This document shows positions 29,915-39,335 of a stretch of DNA of 64,000 bases, in pieces. Each line of letters opens with the position of its first letter. Positions within the stretch are counted from its first letter, which is position 1. The notes under the pieces are model-generated. The model ran no database searches, was not told where the DNA came from, and saw nothing but the letters and a program-made list of their open reading frames with translations. Source of the stretch: Arenimonas terrae (GTDB taxonomy: Bacteria; Pseudomonadota; Gammaproteobacteria; Xanthomonadales; Xanthomonadaceae); contig NZ_SMDR01000001.1 of assembly GCF_006265115.1 (NCBI RefSeq), forward strand, positions 1,116,001 to 1,180,000, read 5' to 3'. A program made the translations under genes and the position numbers.

Positions 29915-31216
29915 CTATCGCCGCAGCGCCGCGGCCTTGCTCAGATCGTTCCACCAGTAGCGCGCGAACGAGCGCAGCAGCCCCCGCGACAGGTCCACCG
30001 GCCGGCCGTCGGCCAGGCGGTCCATCTGCTGGTAGTACCAGCCCTGCGCGCCCAGCACGTTGACCATCTTGGCGGCCAGCCAGGGGCTGGCCGGCGACAG
30101 GCGGCCGCGCGCGCGCAGGTGCAGCCCCTGTTCGAACGCCGGCAGCGCGTCGAGTTCCCTGGCCAGCAGCCGGCGCGCGACATCGGGGTGGGTGCAGAAC
30201 GGCCGCGCGATGCCGATCACGTCGGTGTCGCCGCTGGCCAGCGCCAATTCCATGCCGGCGCGGGTGCGGAAACCGCCGGTCACCATCAGCGGCATCGTCG
30301 CCGCCCGCCGGATCGAGGCGGCGTACTCTAGGAAATACGCCTCGCGCACCCGGGTACTCGCACGGACCTCCACCGCATCCTCCTCTCGCCCGGCCGCGCC
30401 GAGCAGGCGCGGCTGTTCGTAGTTCCCGCCCGAGATCTCCAGCAGGTCGATACCCTCCCCGTCGAGCTGCCGCACGACGCCGAGGCAGTCCTCATGGCTG
30501 AAGCCGCCCTTGCGGAAATCGTCGGAGTTGAGCTTCACCGACACCGGGAAATCCGCGCCCACGGCCCGGCGCACCGCCCGCACGGTTTCGATCAGGAAAC
30601 GCGCGCGGTTCTCCAGCGAACCGCCCCAGGCGTCGTCGCGGCGGTTGGTCACCGGCGACAGGAAGCTGCTGAGCAGGTAGCCATGCGCGCCGTGCACCTG
30701 TACGCCGGTGAAGCCGGTTTCGCGCGCGATCACGGCGACTTCGGCGAAGCGCTGCACCAGGGCAAGGATTTCCGGCTCGCCCAAGGCCCGCGGCCGCGCG
30801 TAGTTGCCCAGCAAGTCCAGCTGCACGTCGGACGGACCGACCGGTTGCCGGGTGACGTAACGCGGCGACTGCCTTCCCGCGTGCGAGATCTGCATCCACA
30901 GCGCGTTGCCGGCGACCGTGCCGGCACGTGCCCAGGCCGCGAGCCGCGCACGGGCATCGGCGTCGATGCTGGCCGCATGGCGGGTGTCGATCGCGACGTT
31001 TCCGGGGCGTTCGAGCACGTGGCGGTCGATCATCACGTTGCCGGTGACCAGCAGGCCGGCGCCGCCTTCGCTCCAGGCACGGTACAGCCGCTCGTGCCGG
31101 GGCGTGGCGCGCAGGCGCTCGTCGCCCAGCCCTTCCGTCATCGCCGCCTTGCACAGCCGGTTGGGCAGCACCGCACCGCAGGGGAGCCGCAGCGGCTGGG
31201 CCAGCGGATCGACCAT
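29915..31216 (-). CDS. NADH:flavin oxidoreductase, Old Yellow Enzyme family
   Basis: A 433-residue FMN protein with the OYE TIM barrel, expected to reduce activated alkenes or enals with NAD(P)H. It shows LPNRLCKAAMTEGLGD, the GLLVTGNVMID strand, LWMQISHAGRQSP, and the FMN/substrate histidine block GFTGVQVHGAHGYLLSSFLSPVTNRRDDAWGGSLENRARF. FPVSVKLNSDDF and IGIARPFCTHPD follow. The ATG at 31214-31216 was chosen behind AGGAGC; 30 further codons upstream are open but improbable. It is the first gene of the pair with DUF1415. Confidence 0.92.
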   Translation of the reverse strand: MVDPLAQPLRLPCGAVLPNRLCKAAMTEGLGDERLRATPRHERLYRAWSEGGAGLLVTGNVMIDRHVLERPGNVAIDTRHAASIDADARARLAAWARAGTVAGNALWMQISHAGRQSPRYVTRQPVGPSDVQLDLLGNYARPRALGEPEILALVQRFAEVAVIARETGFTGVQVHGAHGYLLSSFLSPVTNRRDDAWGGSLENRARFLIETVRAVRRAVGADFPVSVKLNSDDFRKGGFSHEDCLGVVRQLDGEGIDLLEISGGNYEQPRLLGAAGREEDAVEVRASTRVREAYFLEYAASIRRAATMPLMVTGGFRTRAGMELALASGDTDVIGIARPFCTHPDVARRLLARELDALPAFEQGLHLRARGRLSPASPWLAAKMVNVLGAQGWYYQQMDRLADGRPVDLSRGLLRSFARYWWNDLSKAAALRR

Positions 31217-31353
31217 GGGAAGCTCCTGACAGGACGGCGCAGGCCGCCACCATACCGGAATCGGGCCCGGCGTCTCTCGACCGCCCCAAGGCCCGGGGAC
31301 CCCCACGCCGGCCCCGCAGCGGCTACAGTCGGTTTTTCTTCCCGGAGCCCGCC

Positions 31354-31746
31354 ATGCATCCCCTGATCGGATTGATCACCCTGCTCACCGTCGTGCTGCT
31401 GATGGCCTGCATGCTGCTGGTGGCCCGCGCCCGCAGCCGCTACCAGGTGAAGGCGCCGGCAACCACCGGGCCCGAAGGTTTTGAACGCATGCTGCGCATC
31501 CAGGCCAACAGCAACGAATCGGCGCTGATGTTCCTGCCCGCGCTGTGGACGGCCGCCAGCTTCGGTGCGGTCTGGCTCAGCGCGACCCTCGGCGCCGTCT
31601 GGCTGCTGTCGCGGACCTGGTACATCGTCGCCTACGCCAATCCGGCGCGGTCGCGCGGCCCGGCCTACACGCTGTCCTTCGTGGCCGTGCTCGGCCTCGT
31701 GCTGCAGGGGCTGTGGGGCATCGGCTGGACCCTGGTGCTGGCCTGA
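31354..31746 (+). CDS. MAPEG family membrane protein
   Basis: A 130-residue four-helix membrane protein of the MAPEG (microsomal glutathione-transferase-like) family. Signature elements are FERMLRIQANSNESALMFLPALW (about 44-66), where Arg, Asn and Glu are family-conserved, and SRTWYIVAYANPARSRGPAY (about 88-107). Bacterial members are mostly uncharacterised, possibly glutathione-dependent detoxification enzymes. It is a single gene, convergent with the sensor-domain gene. Confidence 0.92.
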   Translation: MHPLIGLITLLTVVLLMACMLLVARARSRYQVKAPATTGPEGFERMLRIQANSNESALMFLPALWTAASFGAVWLSATLGAVWLLSRTWYIVAYANPARSRGPAYTLSFVAVLGLVLQGLWGIGWTLVLA

Positions 31747-31749
31747 AAA

Positions 31750-31780
31750 AAAGAGGACGGGCCGGCGAGGCCGGCCCGTC
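31750..31780 (-). terminator. Rho-independent terminator of the PadR-sensor operon
   Basis: On the minus strand an 11-bp stem (GACGGGCCGGC) with a 3-nt loop is followed by CTCTTTTTTT, 20 bp after the stop of the sensor-domain gene. The T-run orientation assigns it to the minus strand. Confidence 0.92.
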
Positions 31781-31800
31781 ATGCGTCACGCCTTCGCGCT

Positions 31801-32706
31801 TCAGTGCTGCGCGGTCTTGACCAGCAGCTGCTTGGCCAGCAGGCCGTGCACCTTGCCGACCGCACGCGCCAGGTGCAGGGTCGCGAACAGGCCGACGATG
31901 CCGATCGCCAGGGCCACCGGCGCTTCCCAGAAGTCGGGGTAGCCGATGTACCAGTGCGTCTCGAAGACATCCAGGCCCACGCCCGCCAGGCCCAGCGACA
32001 GGCCGCCGAAGATCAGGCCCAGCGAAACGCTCATCGCCGTCACCGCGACGGTGAAGTAGAGGATGCCCAGCGGCAGCATCAGCACCATGTACAGCATCGT
32101 CGACCAGGTGCGCGGATCGGTGAACATCGCGCCGATGCGCGTCAGCAGCGGCTGGCCGCGGCCCACGTACAGCGGCCGGCGCGGCATGCGTTCGCCGAGC
32201 ATGACCTCGACCAGGCGGCCTTCGACCAGACTCAGCAGCCGCACCAGGCCGATGAACAGGATCACCACCGGGATGCCGATGATCAGCACCGCGAAGCCGG
32301 CCGACAGGCTCAGGCCGGTGACCACGGTGGTGAAGTAGACGATGCCGGTGGCCAGCGACAGCAGCATGTAGAACATCGCCGCCCAGGCGCGCGGATCCAC
32401 GGCCACCGCGAAGAATCGGCCGATGGCGCTGCCGCGCGGCGGCGGCCGCGGCGTGCGCAGGGCCTGGCTGACCTGCACTTCGGTGTCGCGGTAGATGTCG
32501 GCCACTTCTTCCGGCGCGCCGTAGCTGGTGGCGATGCGGGCGAGCATGGTCGCCTCGTCGGTGTCGGGGTTCTCGGCCATCTCGGAGCGCAGGTACTCCT
32601 CGGCGTCGTAAAGCGCGTCCTGCACCAGGGCCGGGTCGGCGCCCTGCAGGGCCAGCTTCAGCTGGTCCAGGTACTGGGGAATCGTGGTCGGGGTCGGGGC
32701 GTTCAT
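31801..32706 (-). CDS. Membrane protein with tandem putative-sensor domains
   Basis: A 301-residue protein. Residues 1-75 form a soluble helical segment (YLDQLKLALQGADPALVQDALYDAEEYL) like those of DUF1700-type regulator partners. Then two homologous membrane modules follow, each beginning DPRAWAAMFYMLLSL / DPRTWSTMLYMVLML and containing GIVYFTTVV / GILYFTVAV, characteristic of the putative-sensor family. Its start overlaps the PadR stop (ATGA). PadR regulators are often encoded with such membrane proteins that they control, so it may respond to envelope-active compounds. Confidence 0.85.
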   Translation of the reverse strand: MNAPTPTTIPQYLDQLKLALQGADPALVQDALYDAEEYLRSEMAENPDTDEATMLARIATSYGAPEEVADIYRDTEVQVSQALRTPRPPPRGSAIGRFFAVAVDPRAWAAMFYMLLSLATGIVYFTTVVTGLSLSAGFAVLIIGIPVVILFIGLVRLLSLVEGRLVEVMLGERMPRRPLYVGRGQPLLTRIGAMFTDPRTWSTMLYMVLMLPLGILYFTVAVTAMSVSLGLIFGGLSLGLAGVGLDVFETHWYIGYPDFWEAPVALAIGIVGLFATLHLARAVGKVHGLLAKQLLVKTAQH

Positions 32707-33068
32707 CGCAGGTGTCCTTCCAGCACGGAATCAACGGATTGGCGGGTGGTGCGCCAGGCGGCGGCCCATTCGGCCAGCACCTGCTCCCCCAGCGGGGTGA
32801 TGCGGTAGTAGCGGCGCGGCGGGCCGCTGATCGACGGCTCGACGTGACTCTCGGCCAGGCCCGCGGCGCTGAGGTTGCGCAGCACCGGGTAGAGCGCGCT
32901 CTGCTTGCCGCCCAGCAGCGGGTCGCCGGTCTGCTCGAGCCGCTTGGCGATCTGGTAGCCGTACAGCGGCTCGCTGGACTGGCCCAGCACCGCCAGCAGG
33001 ACCAGGGACACGGTCCCGGCGCTGAGCTCTTTCTGGAACTTCTTCAGGTGCGGCTCGATGTCGGCCAT
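32703..33068 (-). CDS. PadR family transcriptional regulator
   Basis: A 121-residue winged-helix repressor. GTVSLVLLAVLGQSSEPLYGYQIAKRLEQ is the helix-turn-helix region, QSALYPVLRNLSAAGLAESHVE the recognition helix and following strand, and RRYYRITPLGEQVLAEWAAAW the wing and start of the dimerisation helix. The ATG at 33066-33068, behind GAGGA, was chosen over an upstream in-frame codon. It is co-translated with the sensor-domain membrane protein and probably represses its own operon. Confidence 0.92.
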   Translation of the reverse strand: MADIEPHLKKFQKELSAGTVSLVLLAVLGQSSEPLYGYQIAKRLEQTGDPLLGGKQSALYPVLRNLSAAGLAESHVEPSISGPPRRYYRITPLGEQVLAEWAAAWRTTRQSVDSVLEGHLR

Positions 33069-33102
33069 GGCCCTGTCCTCGACTGCCTGATACAACCCAC
33101 TT

Positions 33103-33129
33103 GGCTATATCGTTAAGTAAATACTAGCC
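33103..33129 (-). promoter_or_regulatory. AT-rich promoter/operator candidate of the padR operon
   Basis: An unusually AT-rich patch for this genome, GGCTATATCGTTAAGTAAATACTAGCC-like, bounded by GGCTA and TAGCC arms 17 bp apart, lies about 35-60 bp upstream of padR. It could hold the -10 region and a PadR operator; it also lies in the 141-bp gap before the divergent dioxygenase gene. Confidence 0.4.
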
Positions 33130-33209
33130 AGCCGTGACGCAGGCCGCGCAGTGCCGGAAGTCAGGGTGATAGTGTTTAGGCAGGCCCCACCCCAACGGAG
33201 AGTTCCTCG

Positions 33210-33998
33210 ATGAGCGCTGCGTCCATGTCCGGTCCGATGCCCGTGGTCTTCCTGGGGCACGGTTCGCCGATGAACGCGATCGAGGACAACGCCTGGCGGC
33301 GAAGTTGGCAGGACCTGGGCCGGCGCCTGCCGAGACCCAAGGCGATCCTGTGCGTTTCGGCACATTGGGAAACCCAGGGCGTCTACGTCTCGGCGGCCGA
33401 GAAGCCCGAGACCATCCACGACTTCCACGGGTTTCCCAAGGCCCTGTTCGACGTGCGCTATCGTGCGCCCGGCAGCCCGGAGCTCGCCCACCGCGTCGCC
33501 GAACTGGTGCGCACGCCGCACGTGCACCTGGACCACAAGCGCGGCCTGGACCACGGCGCCTGGGGCGTGCTGGCGCCGATGTATCCCGAGGCCGACATCC
33601 CGATCGTGCAGCTGAGTCTGTCGAGCCTGCAGCCCGGCGCCTGGCACTACGACCTAGCCAAACAGCTGGCGCCCCTGCGCGACGAGGGCGTGCTGGTCGT
33701 GGGCAGCGGCAACATCGTGCACAACCTGCGGCTGTGGCGCCCGGGCATGACCGACGGTTACGACTGGGCGCAGCGATTCGACGAGGACATCGCCGACCGC
33801 ATCACCGAAGGCCACCACGAAGGCATGCTCGGCTACGAAACCCTGGGCCCCGACGCCCTGCTCGCCATCCCAACTCCCGAACACTACCTGCCCCTGCTCT
33901 ATGTCCTGGCGCTGCAGCGCGAGGGCGAGCCGGTGGAGTTCTTCAACGACCAGGTCGCCAGTTCGATCTCGATGCGCTCGCTGCTGATCGGCGGCTGA
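33210..33998 (+). CDS. ygiD: 4,5-DOPA-extradiol-dioxygenase-like protein (YgiD family)
   Basis: A 262-residue class III extradiol ring-cleavage dioxygenase. The metal-site residues sit in VFLGHGSPMNAIEDN, AILCVSAHWETQG, the GLDHGAWGVLAPMYPEADIPIVQLSL block and VGSGNIVHNLRL, all typical of DODA/YgiD. The natural substrate in bacteria is uncertain. The ATG at 33210 gives a few extra residues before MPVVFLGHGSP; an internal start at the later Met is possible. It ends 5 bp before the convergent DoxX-like gene. Confidence 0.88.
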   Translation: MSAASMSGPMPVVFLGHGSPMNAIEDNAWRRSWQDLGRRLPRPKAILCVSAHWETQGVYVSAAEKPETIHDFHGFPKALFDVRYRAPGSPELAHRVAELVRTPHVHLDHKRGLDHGAWGVLAPMYPEADIPIVQLSLSSLQPGAWHYDLAKQLAPLRDEGVLVVGSGNIVHNLRLWRPGMTDGYDWAQRFDEDIADRITEGHHEGMLGYETLGPDALLAIPTPEHYLPLLYVLALQREGEPVEFFNDQVASSISMRSLLIGG

Positions 33999-34002
33999 GC
34001 GC

Positions 34003-34428
34003 TCAGCGGCGGAGCAGCGCGGACTCCGGCCAGCCGCGCCAGGCGATCGCGAGGAACAGGCCGATCAGGCAGACGCTGTACTCCATGCCGTTGCGGCCCA
34101 GCCCGACCACGAACCAGCCCGCGGGCCAGTGCACCAGCCACAGCCCGAAGCCGTAGATGGTGGCGAACACCAGCGCGACCGGCGTGTGCCAGCGCCTCGG
34201 GCCGAAGGCCAGCAGCGGCGCACACAACAGTTCGAACGCGGTCACGAAGGACGCGATGCCGAGGCCCAGCGGAAACCCGATGCCGTCGAGCCAGGCCCCG
34301 AAGGGCACCACGCCGCCGACACTGAGCCGGGCCGCGCCATGGATGAAGACCAGTCCCGCCGCCAGACGGCGGATCCCGGTCAGCGTGCGCTCGGCGCGTT
34401 GTGCCTGCGCAACGGCGTGTTCGGACAT
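34003..34428 (-). CDS. DoxX-like small membrane protein
   Basis: A 141-residue protein with four hydrophobic segments. It includes RRLAAGLVFIHGAARLSVGGV and PLGLGIASFVTAFELLCAPLLAFG, resembling the DoxX family core of a four-helix quinone-linked protein. Two ATG codons lie 6 bp apart; the inner one (34426-34428) has the better distance from GGGGGA. The function is unknown. Confidence 0.75.
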   Translation of the reverse strand: MSEHAVAQAQRAERTLTGIRRLAAGLVFIHGAARLSVGGVVPFGAWLDGIGFPLGLGIASFVTAFELLCAPLLAFGPRRWHTPVALVFATIYGFGLWLVHWPAGWFVVGLGRNGMEYSVCLIGLFLAIAWRGWPESALLRR

Positions 34429-34557
34429 GGACATTCCCCCGGATGGTGTGGAGGCCACGCTAGCGCCTGCGGCGCTCCGGCCCATCCGCCCTGGGACGAA
34501 CGTGCCAGGTTCCGGGACGGATGCTAGGCTGCGCCGGCCGTGAACCCGGAGGACACC

Positions 34558-35424
34558 GTGGCCGACAACACCCTGCTCGTCCTGTTCCTGCCGATCGCGC
34601 TGGCCGTGGTGATGGCGGGCCTGGGACTGCACCTGACCCTGGCCGACTTCCGTCGCGTGCTCGCCGCGCCCAAGGCCGTCGCGGTGGCCCTGGTGGTCCA
34701 GGCCCTGCTGCTGCCGCCGCTGGCCTTCGGGCTCTGCCGCGTGTTCGCGCTGCCGGGGGAACTGGCGCTGGGCCTGATCCTGCTGGCCGCCTCGCCCGGC
34801 GGCGTCACCGCCAACCTCTTCAGCCACCTCGCGCGCGGCGATGTCGCGCTCAACATCAGCCTGACCGCGATCAACAGCCTGCTGGCCCTGCTCACGCTGC
34901 CGCTGTGGACGGCGCTGGCGCTGTCCACCTTCCTTGGCGCCGAAGCCAGCGTGCCGCCGCCGACCGGCAAGGTGCTGGAGGTGGCGACCCTGGTGATCGT
35001 GCCGGTGGCTCTGGGCATGGGCCTGCGCGCCTGGAACCCGGTGCTGGCCGATGCCGCGGAAAAACCCGTGCGCCTGCTGTCGTCGCTGCTGCTGGGCGTG
35101 CTGATCGTGCTGGCCTTCGCTTCGGAATGGGACACCGTGCGCGAGTTCGCGCCGGTGGTCGGCCTGGCCTGCATCAGCTTCAACCTCGCCAGCCTGCTGA
35201 TCGGCTACTTCGCGCCGCGCGCGCTGAAGCTGGCCGAGCCGCAGGCGATCGCGATCGGCTTCGAGATCGGCATCCACAACGGCACCCTGGCGATCTTCAT
35301 CGCCCTCGAGGTGCTGGGCCGGGCCCAGGCGTCGATCGCGCCAGCGATCTATTCGCTCAGCATGTACCTCACCGCCGCACTGTTCGCCGCCTGGCTGCTG
35401 CACAAGCGTCCGCGCGCCGCATGA
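34558..35424 (+). CDS. Bile acid:sodium symporter family transporter
   Basis: A 288-residue, ten-helix secondary transporter of the BASS/SBF family. AVVMAGLGLHLTLADFRRVLAAPKAVAVAL, LILLAASPGGVTANLFSHLARGDVALNISLTAINSLLA and IGFEIGIHNGTLAIFIAL are the conserved sodium-site and crossing-helix regions. Bacterial members move small organic anions with sodium. The GTG at 34558 was preferred because GGAGG lies 5 bp upstream; another GTG at 34540 is in frame. The stop overlaps the next ATG (ATGA). Confidence 0.9.
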   Translation: MADNTLLVLFLPIALAVVMAGLGLHLTLADFRRVLAAPKAVAVALVVQALLLPPLAFGLCRVFALPGELALGLILLAASPGGVTANLFSHLARGDVALNISLTAINSLLALLTLPLWTALALSTFLGAEASVPPPTGKVLEVATLVIVPVALGMGLRAWNPVLADAAEKPVRLLSSLLLGVLIVLAFASEWDTVREFAPVVGLACISFNLASLLIGYFAPRALKLAEPQAIAIGFEIGIHNGTLAIFIALEVLGRAQASIAPAIYSLSMYLTAALFAAWLLHKRPRAA

Positions 35425-36011
35425 ACAAGACCTACGACCGTCGCTATTTCGACACCTGGTATCGGCAGCGCGACCTGGGCGGCAGGGCCGCGCTGGCGCG
35501 CAAGGTGGCGATGGCGGTGGCGGTCGCCGAATACCACCTGGGCCGCCCGATCCGCTCGGTGCTGGACGTCGGCTGCGGCGAAGGTGCCTGGCGCGCGCCG
35601 CTGCTGGCGCTGCGGCCGAAGCTGCACTACATGGGCGTGGACTCGAGCGAATACGCCATCGCCCGCCACGGCCTGCGCCGCAACCTGCACTGGCTGCCCT
35701 TCGGCGACCTGGCGGCGCTGCCGCCGATGCGCCCGGTCGACCTGCTGGTGTGTTCGGACGTGATGCACTACCTGCCCGATGACGAGCTCAAACGCGGCCT
35801 GAAGGAATTCGCGCGCCTGTGCGATGGCGTCGCCTACCTGGAGGTCTTCGCCGAGGGCGACGACATCGTCGGCGACCTGGTGGAGATGCGCCGCCGCCCG
35901 GCCGTCTGGTACCGCCGCGCGTTCGCCAAGGCGGGATTCACGGCCGCCGGCTCGCATCTGTACCTCAGCGAAGGGGTCGCCGCCGTGACCACCGCGCTCG
36001 AGCTGCCCTGA
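35421..36011 (+). CDS. Class I SAM-dependent methyltransferase
   Basis: A 196-residue methyltransferase. The AdoMet-binding loop is VLDVGCGEGAW (about 47-57), followed by MGVDSSEYAI (motif post-I acidic residue), DLLVCSDVMHYL (motif II region) and ELKRGLKEFARLCDGVAYLEV. The acceptor is unknown. It is translationally coupled to the symporter gene, suggesting a common process such as handling of a small organic acid, but no specific substrate is indicated. Confidence 0.88.
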   Translation: MNKTYDRRYFDTWYRQRDLGGRAALARKVAMAVAVAEYHLGRPIRSVLDVGCGEGAWRAPLLALRPKLHYMGVDSSEYAIARHGLRRNLHWLPFGDLAALPPMRPVDLLVCSDVMHYLPDDELKRGLKEFARLCDGVAYLEVFAEGDDIVGDLVEMRRRPAVWYRRAFAKAGFTAAGSHLYLSEGVAAVTTALELP

Positions 36012-36044
36012 CGTGCGCCGGATCCCCGCCTCGCCGGGCTCGCC

Positions 36045-37022
36045 GTGAGCGATACGCCCTACGCCGACCTCGACCCCGACCGCATCCTGCACGCCGTCGA
36101 GTCCCTGGGCCTGCGCGCCGACGGTCGCGTGCTGGCGCTCAACAGTTACGAGAACCGCGTCTACCGCATCGGCATCGAGGAAGGCCTGCCGCTGGTGGCG
36201 AAGTTCTACCGGCCCGGCCGCTGGACCGATGCGGCCATCGGCGAGGAGCACGCCTTCGCGCTGGAACTGCAGGCCGCCGACCTGCCCGTGGTCGCGCCGC
36301 TGGCCCACGGCGGCACCAGCCTGCATGGCTTCGAGGGCCACCGCTTCGCGCTCTACCCGATGCGCGGCGGCCACGCGCCGGAGCTGGGCGAACGCGAGGT
36401 GCTCACGCACCTGGGCCGGACCCTGGGGCGCATGCACGCGATCGGCGAGGGGGCGGCGTTCGCGAACCGCGGCGTGATCGGCATCGAAAGCCACGGCGAG
36501 GAACCGGTGCATTTCCTGCTCGAAGAAGGCTGGCTGCCGCCCGCGCTGGAATCGAACTTCGAACGCCTGGCCGAAGCCCTGCTCGATGCGATGGAGGCCG
36601 CCGAGGACCGCGCCGGCGACGTGCGCCGCCTGCGCATCCACGGCGACTGCCACCCCGGCAACATCCTATGGCGCGAGGGCGCGGGCCTGTTCGTGGACTT
36701 CGACGACACGCTGACCGGCCCCGCGGTGCAGGACCTGTGGATGCTGGCCGGCCGGCGCGAGGACATGGCGCGGCCGCTGCGCTGGCTGCTGGAAGGTTAC
36801 GAACAGTTCCGCCGCTTCGACCGTCGCGAACTGCACCTGATCGAGGTGCAGCGCACCCTGCGCCTGCTGCACTACAACGCCTGGATCGCCCGGCGCTGGC
36901 ACGACCCGGCCTTCCCCGCCGCCTTCCCCTGGTTCCAGGAACCGCGGCACTGGGAAACCGTGATCACCCAGATGCAGGAACAGCTGGCCGCGCTGCAGGA
37001 GCCGCCCCCGGATCCGGACTGA
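36045..37022 (+). CDS. srkA: Stress response serine/threonine kinase SrkA (YihE/RdoA)
   Basis: A 325-residue kinase of the aminoglycoside-phosphotransferase-like fold. SrkA in enterobacteria protects against MazF-type death and envelope stress. ALNSYENRVYRIGIEEG is the N-lobe signature, KFYRPGRWTDAAIGEEHAF holds the ATP lysine, the catalytic loop HGDCHPGNILW lies at about 199-209, and DFDD at about 217-220. The C-terminal LHYNAWIARRWHDPAFPAAFPWF is the family tail. It starts with GTG at 36045, 33 bp after the methyltransferase. Confidence 0.93.
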   Translation: MSDTPYADLDPDRILHAVESLGLRADGRVLALNSYENRVYRIGIEEGLPLVAKFYRPGRWTDAAIGEEHAFALELQAADLPVVAPLAHGGTSLHGFEGHRFALYPMRGGHAPELGEREVLTHLGRTLGRMHAIGEGAAFANRGVIGIESHGEEPVHFLLEEGWLPPALESNFERLAEALLDAMEAAEDRAGDVRRLRIHGDCHPGNILWREGAGLFVDFDDTLTGPAVQDLWMLAGRREDMARPLRWLLEGYEQFRRFDRRELHLIEVQRTLRLLHYNAWIARRWHDPAFPAAFPWFQEPRHWETVITQMQEQLAALQEPPPDPD

Positions 37023-37073
37023 GCGGCCGCGGCTCGGTTAGGCTTGGTGCGGACATCTCCGAGGTAACCCGCC

Positions 37074-38009
37074 ATGACCCTGCTCCGCCCCGCCCTGCTG
37101 GTGCTCGCGCTCGCCGCCTGCCAGCACGCGCCGAAAGCCGTCGCCGACCAGCCGCTCAAGGCGCTGACCATGCAGGACGTGCTCGACGCGTCCACGCCCG
37201 ATGACTGGCGTCGGCCCGACCCGGAGAACACGCTTTACCTCGAACTCGACAGCGGCCGTGTCGTGATCGAACTGGCGCCCGACTTCGCGCCCGCGCACGT
37301 CGCCAACATCCGCGCGCTCGCCCGCGGCGGCTACTGGGACGGCCTGAGCATCAACCGCTCGCACGACAACTTCGTGGTGCAGTGGGGCGACGCCAACGGC
37401 GAGGACCCGGCCAAGGCCAAACCGCTGGGCGAGGCCAAGGCAAAACTTCCCGCCGAGTTCACCCGCCCGGCCGAAGGCCTGGCGTTCACGAAGCTGCCCG
37501 ATGTCGACGGCTGGGCGCCGGAGGTCGGCTTCTCGCAGGGTTTCCCGGCCGCCCGCGACCCCAAGGCGAACCTGGCCTGGCCGGCGCACTGCTACGCCGC
37601 CGTCGGCGCCGGCCGCGGCATGGAAGCCGACAGCAGCAACGGCAGCGAACTTTACGTGGTCATCGGCCAGTCGCCGCGCCAGCTCGACCGCAACATCACC
37701 ACGGTCGGCCGCGTGATTTCCGGCATGGAGCGGCTGAGCGTGCTGCCGCGCGGCACCGGGCCGCTGGGCTTCTACGAGAAGCCCGAACAGCGCACCGCGA
37801 TCCGCGCCATCCGCCTGGCGGCGACGGTGCCGGAAGCCGAGCGCGAGCCGATCGAGGTCTTCCGCACCGACACGCGCGCCTGGGACGCGCTGGTGGAATC
37901 ACGCCGCAACCGCCGCGACGACTGGTACCGCCACCCGGCCGGGCACATCGACCTGTGCAACATCCCGGTGCCGGTGCGCGCGATTCCGGCGCCCGAAAAG
38001 AAGCCCTGA
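37074..38009 (+). CDS. Cyclophilin-type peptidyl-prolyl isomerase lipoprotein
   Basis: A 311-residue periplasmic cyclophilin-like protein. The lipobox LALAAC gives the lipid Cys at 16. The isomerase domain opens with [41 protein letters not shown]. It then contains a longer-than-usual middle and the later block [31 protein letters not shown]. The canonical FHRV catalytic motif is replaced by [14 protein letters not shown], so catalytic efficiency may be reduced. A C-terminal extension (about 245-311) is specific to the group. AGGTAA precedes the ATG. Confidence 0.88.
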   Translation: MTLLRPALLVLALAACQHAPKAVADQPLKALTMQDVLDASTPDDWRRPDPENTLYLELDSGRVVIELAPDFAPAHVANIRALARGGYWDGLSINRSHDNFVVQWGDANGEDPAKAKPLGEAKAKLPAEFTRPAEGLAFTKLPDVDGWAPEVGFSQGFPAARDPKANLAWPAHCYAAVGAGRGMEADSSNGSELYVVIGQSPRQLDRNITTVGRVISGMERLSVLPRGTGPLGFYEKPEQRTAIRAIRLAATVPEAEREPIEVFRTDTRAWDALVESRRNRRDDWYRHPAGHIDLCNIPVPVRAIPAPEKKP

Positions 38010-38013
38010 CCGC

Positions 38014-38910
38014 TCAGGGCAGGGTCCGCAGCGCCGCGACCACGGCCGGCAGCCGCGCCTTCATGGCCTCGTCGCCGCTTTCGGCCAGGCCCACGTACAG
38101 CGCCAGCAGGAAGGCGCGGGTGTTGTGGCGCTTGGCCAGGCCGGCCTGCGATGCGAACGCGGCCGACCACTCCGGCAGCGGTGCCGGCGCCACTACGCCC
38201 TGCAGCCAGGCCGACCAGGCCGCGTCGTCGTGCAGACCGCGCTGGAGCGCGAACAGCACCGGCCGCGCGAGCCGTTCGGGTTCGCCGTAGGTGTAGAAGT
38301 GTTCGCCGGGCGGCGCCACCTGGGTGGCCACCGCGGCGAGCAAACGGTCGAGCTGGGCGCGGTCGAGTGCAGGATTCAGGGCCAGCTGCATCAGCAGGTC
38401 GGCGCCGTGCGCGACGCCATGGCGCCAGCCCTGGGCGCTGTCGAAGCCGCGGTAGTCGCGCACCGAAGCCAGGTGGGCCGATCCGATCTCCACCAGATCC
38501 TCCCGCTGCACCGGGGTCATCCAGGCCAGGATGCGGTCGGTGCGCGCCACCTCGGACAGCACCAAGGCGGCGAAAGGCGGGCCATACCCTTCGGCATCGG
38601 GTGTGAGCCGGACCAGCAGCTGGCTCAGCAGCCTCCGGCGGGTTTCCGGCGTCAACGCATCGCCGCGCAGCCAGGTCGCATACGCCTCGTAGGCGAGCCC
38701 GTCGCGGAGCCTGGGGTCGGGATCGGCCAGGCAGTCGAGCAGGCCCAGCGCCAGGGCCTGACGCCGGGCGCTGTCCTCCACCTTGAAATGTTCCTTCTTC
38801 AGCGACTCCAGCGCGTCCCGCGGCCATCCCTGCGGTGGGCAGGCAGCCAGGACACCCGGCGCGAGGCCGGACAGGAGCATCAGGCAGGACAGGCGCAGGG
38901 CGGGCTTCAT
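38014..38910 (-). CDS. DUF2785 family secreted protein
   Basis: A 298-residue exported protein (signal peptide about 1-22, ending PGVLA). It consists of helical repeats characteristic of DUF2785, with [58 protein letters not shown] and [29 protein letters not shown]. The conserved Arg/His of [12 protein letters not shown] suggests a binding site, but no function is known. It is convergent with the cyclophilin gene. Confidence 0.88.
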   Translation of the reverse strand: MKPALRLSCLMLLSGLAPGVLAACPPQGWPRDALESLKKEHFKVEDSARRQALALGLLDCLADPDPRLRDGLAYEAYATWLRGDALTPETRRRLLSQLLVRLTPDAEGYGPPFAALVLSEVARTDRILAWMTPVQREDLVEIGSAHLASVRDYRGFDSAQGWRHGVAHGADLLMQLALNPALDRAQLDRLLAAVATQVAPPGEHFYTYGEPERLARPVLFALQRGLHDDAAWSAWLQGVVAPAPLPEWSAAFASQAGLAKRHNTRAFLLALYVGLAESGDEAMKARLPAVVAALRTLP

Positions 38911-39023
38911 GATTGGTCTCGGCAGGGCGGACGCGGGATGTTACGACGCGGACCGGCCGCAGCCTTGCCCGGATCTGGCCATTCGCCATCCGGGCGGCGG
39001 GCCCGGCATGGGACAATGCCGCC

Positions 39024-39335
39024 GTGGACACCGACCTCGACCCGACGATCGACCCGACCGTTGCCTGCAGCGACTGCCAGGCCTGCTGCTGCCAGTTGCC
39101 CGTGCTGGTGCTGCCCGGCGACGCGCCGCCCGAGCACTTCCTCGACGAGGACGACCAGGGTTACCTGATCATGGCCAAGGCCGACGACGGCTGGTGCGTG
39201 GCCCTGGACCGCGAGCGCATGTGCTGCAGCATCTACGAACAGCGCCCCTTCGTCTGCCGCGAGTTCGCCATGGGCGGCGGCGACTGCGGCCAGGTGCGCG
39301 ACGACTGGCGCCGGATCGCCCTGAGCCTGCAGTGA
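39024..39335 (+). CDS. YkgJ-type cysteine-cluster protein
   Basis: A 103-residue small protein with the zinc/iron-sulfur-type cysteine cluster of YkgJ (CxBxCC): [20 protein letters not shown] near the start, then [32 protein letters not shown]. These cysteines likely bind a metal. The start is a GTG at 39024; further upstream codons are open but run into the divergent promoter region. The stop overlaps the start of the GIY-YIG gene (GTGA). Confidence 0.9.
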   Translation: MDTDLDPTIDPTVACSDCQACCCQLPVLVLPGDAPPEHFLDEDDQGYLIMAKADDGWCVALDRERMCCSIYEQRPFVCREFAMGGGDCGQVRDDWRRIALSLQ

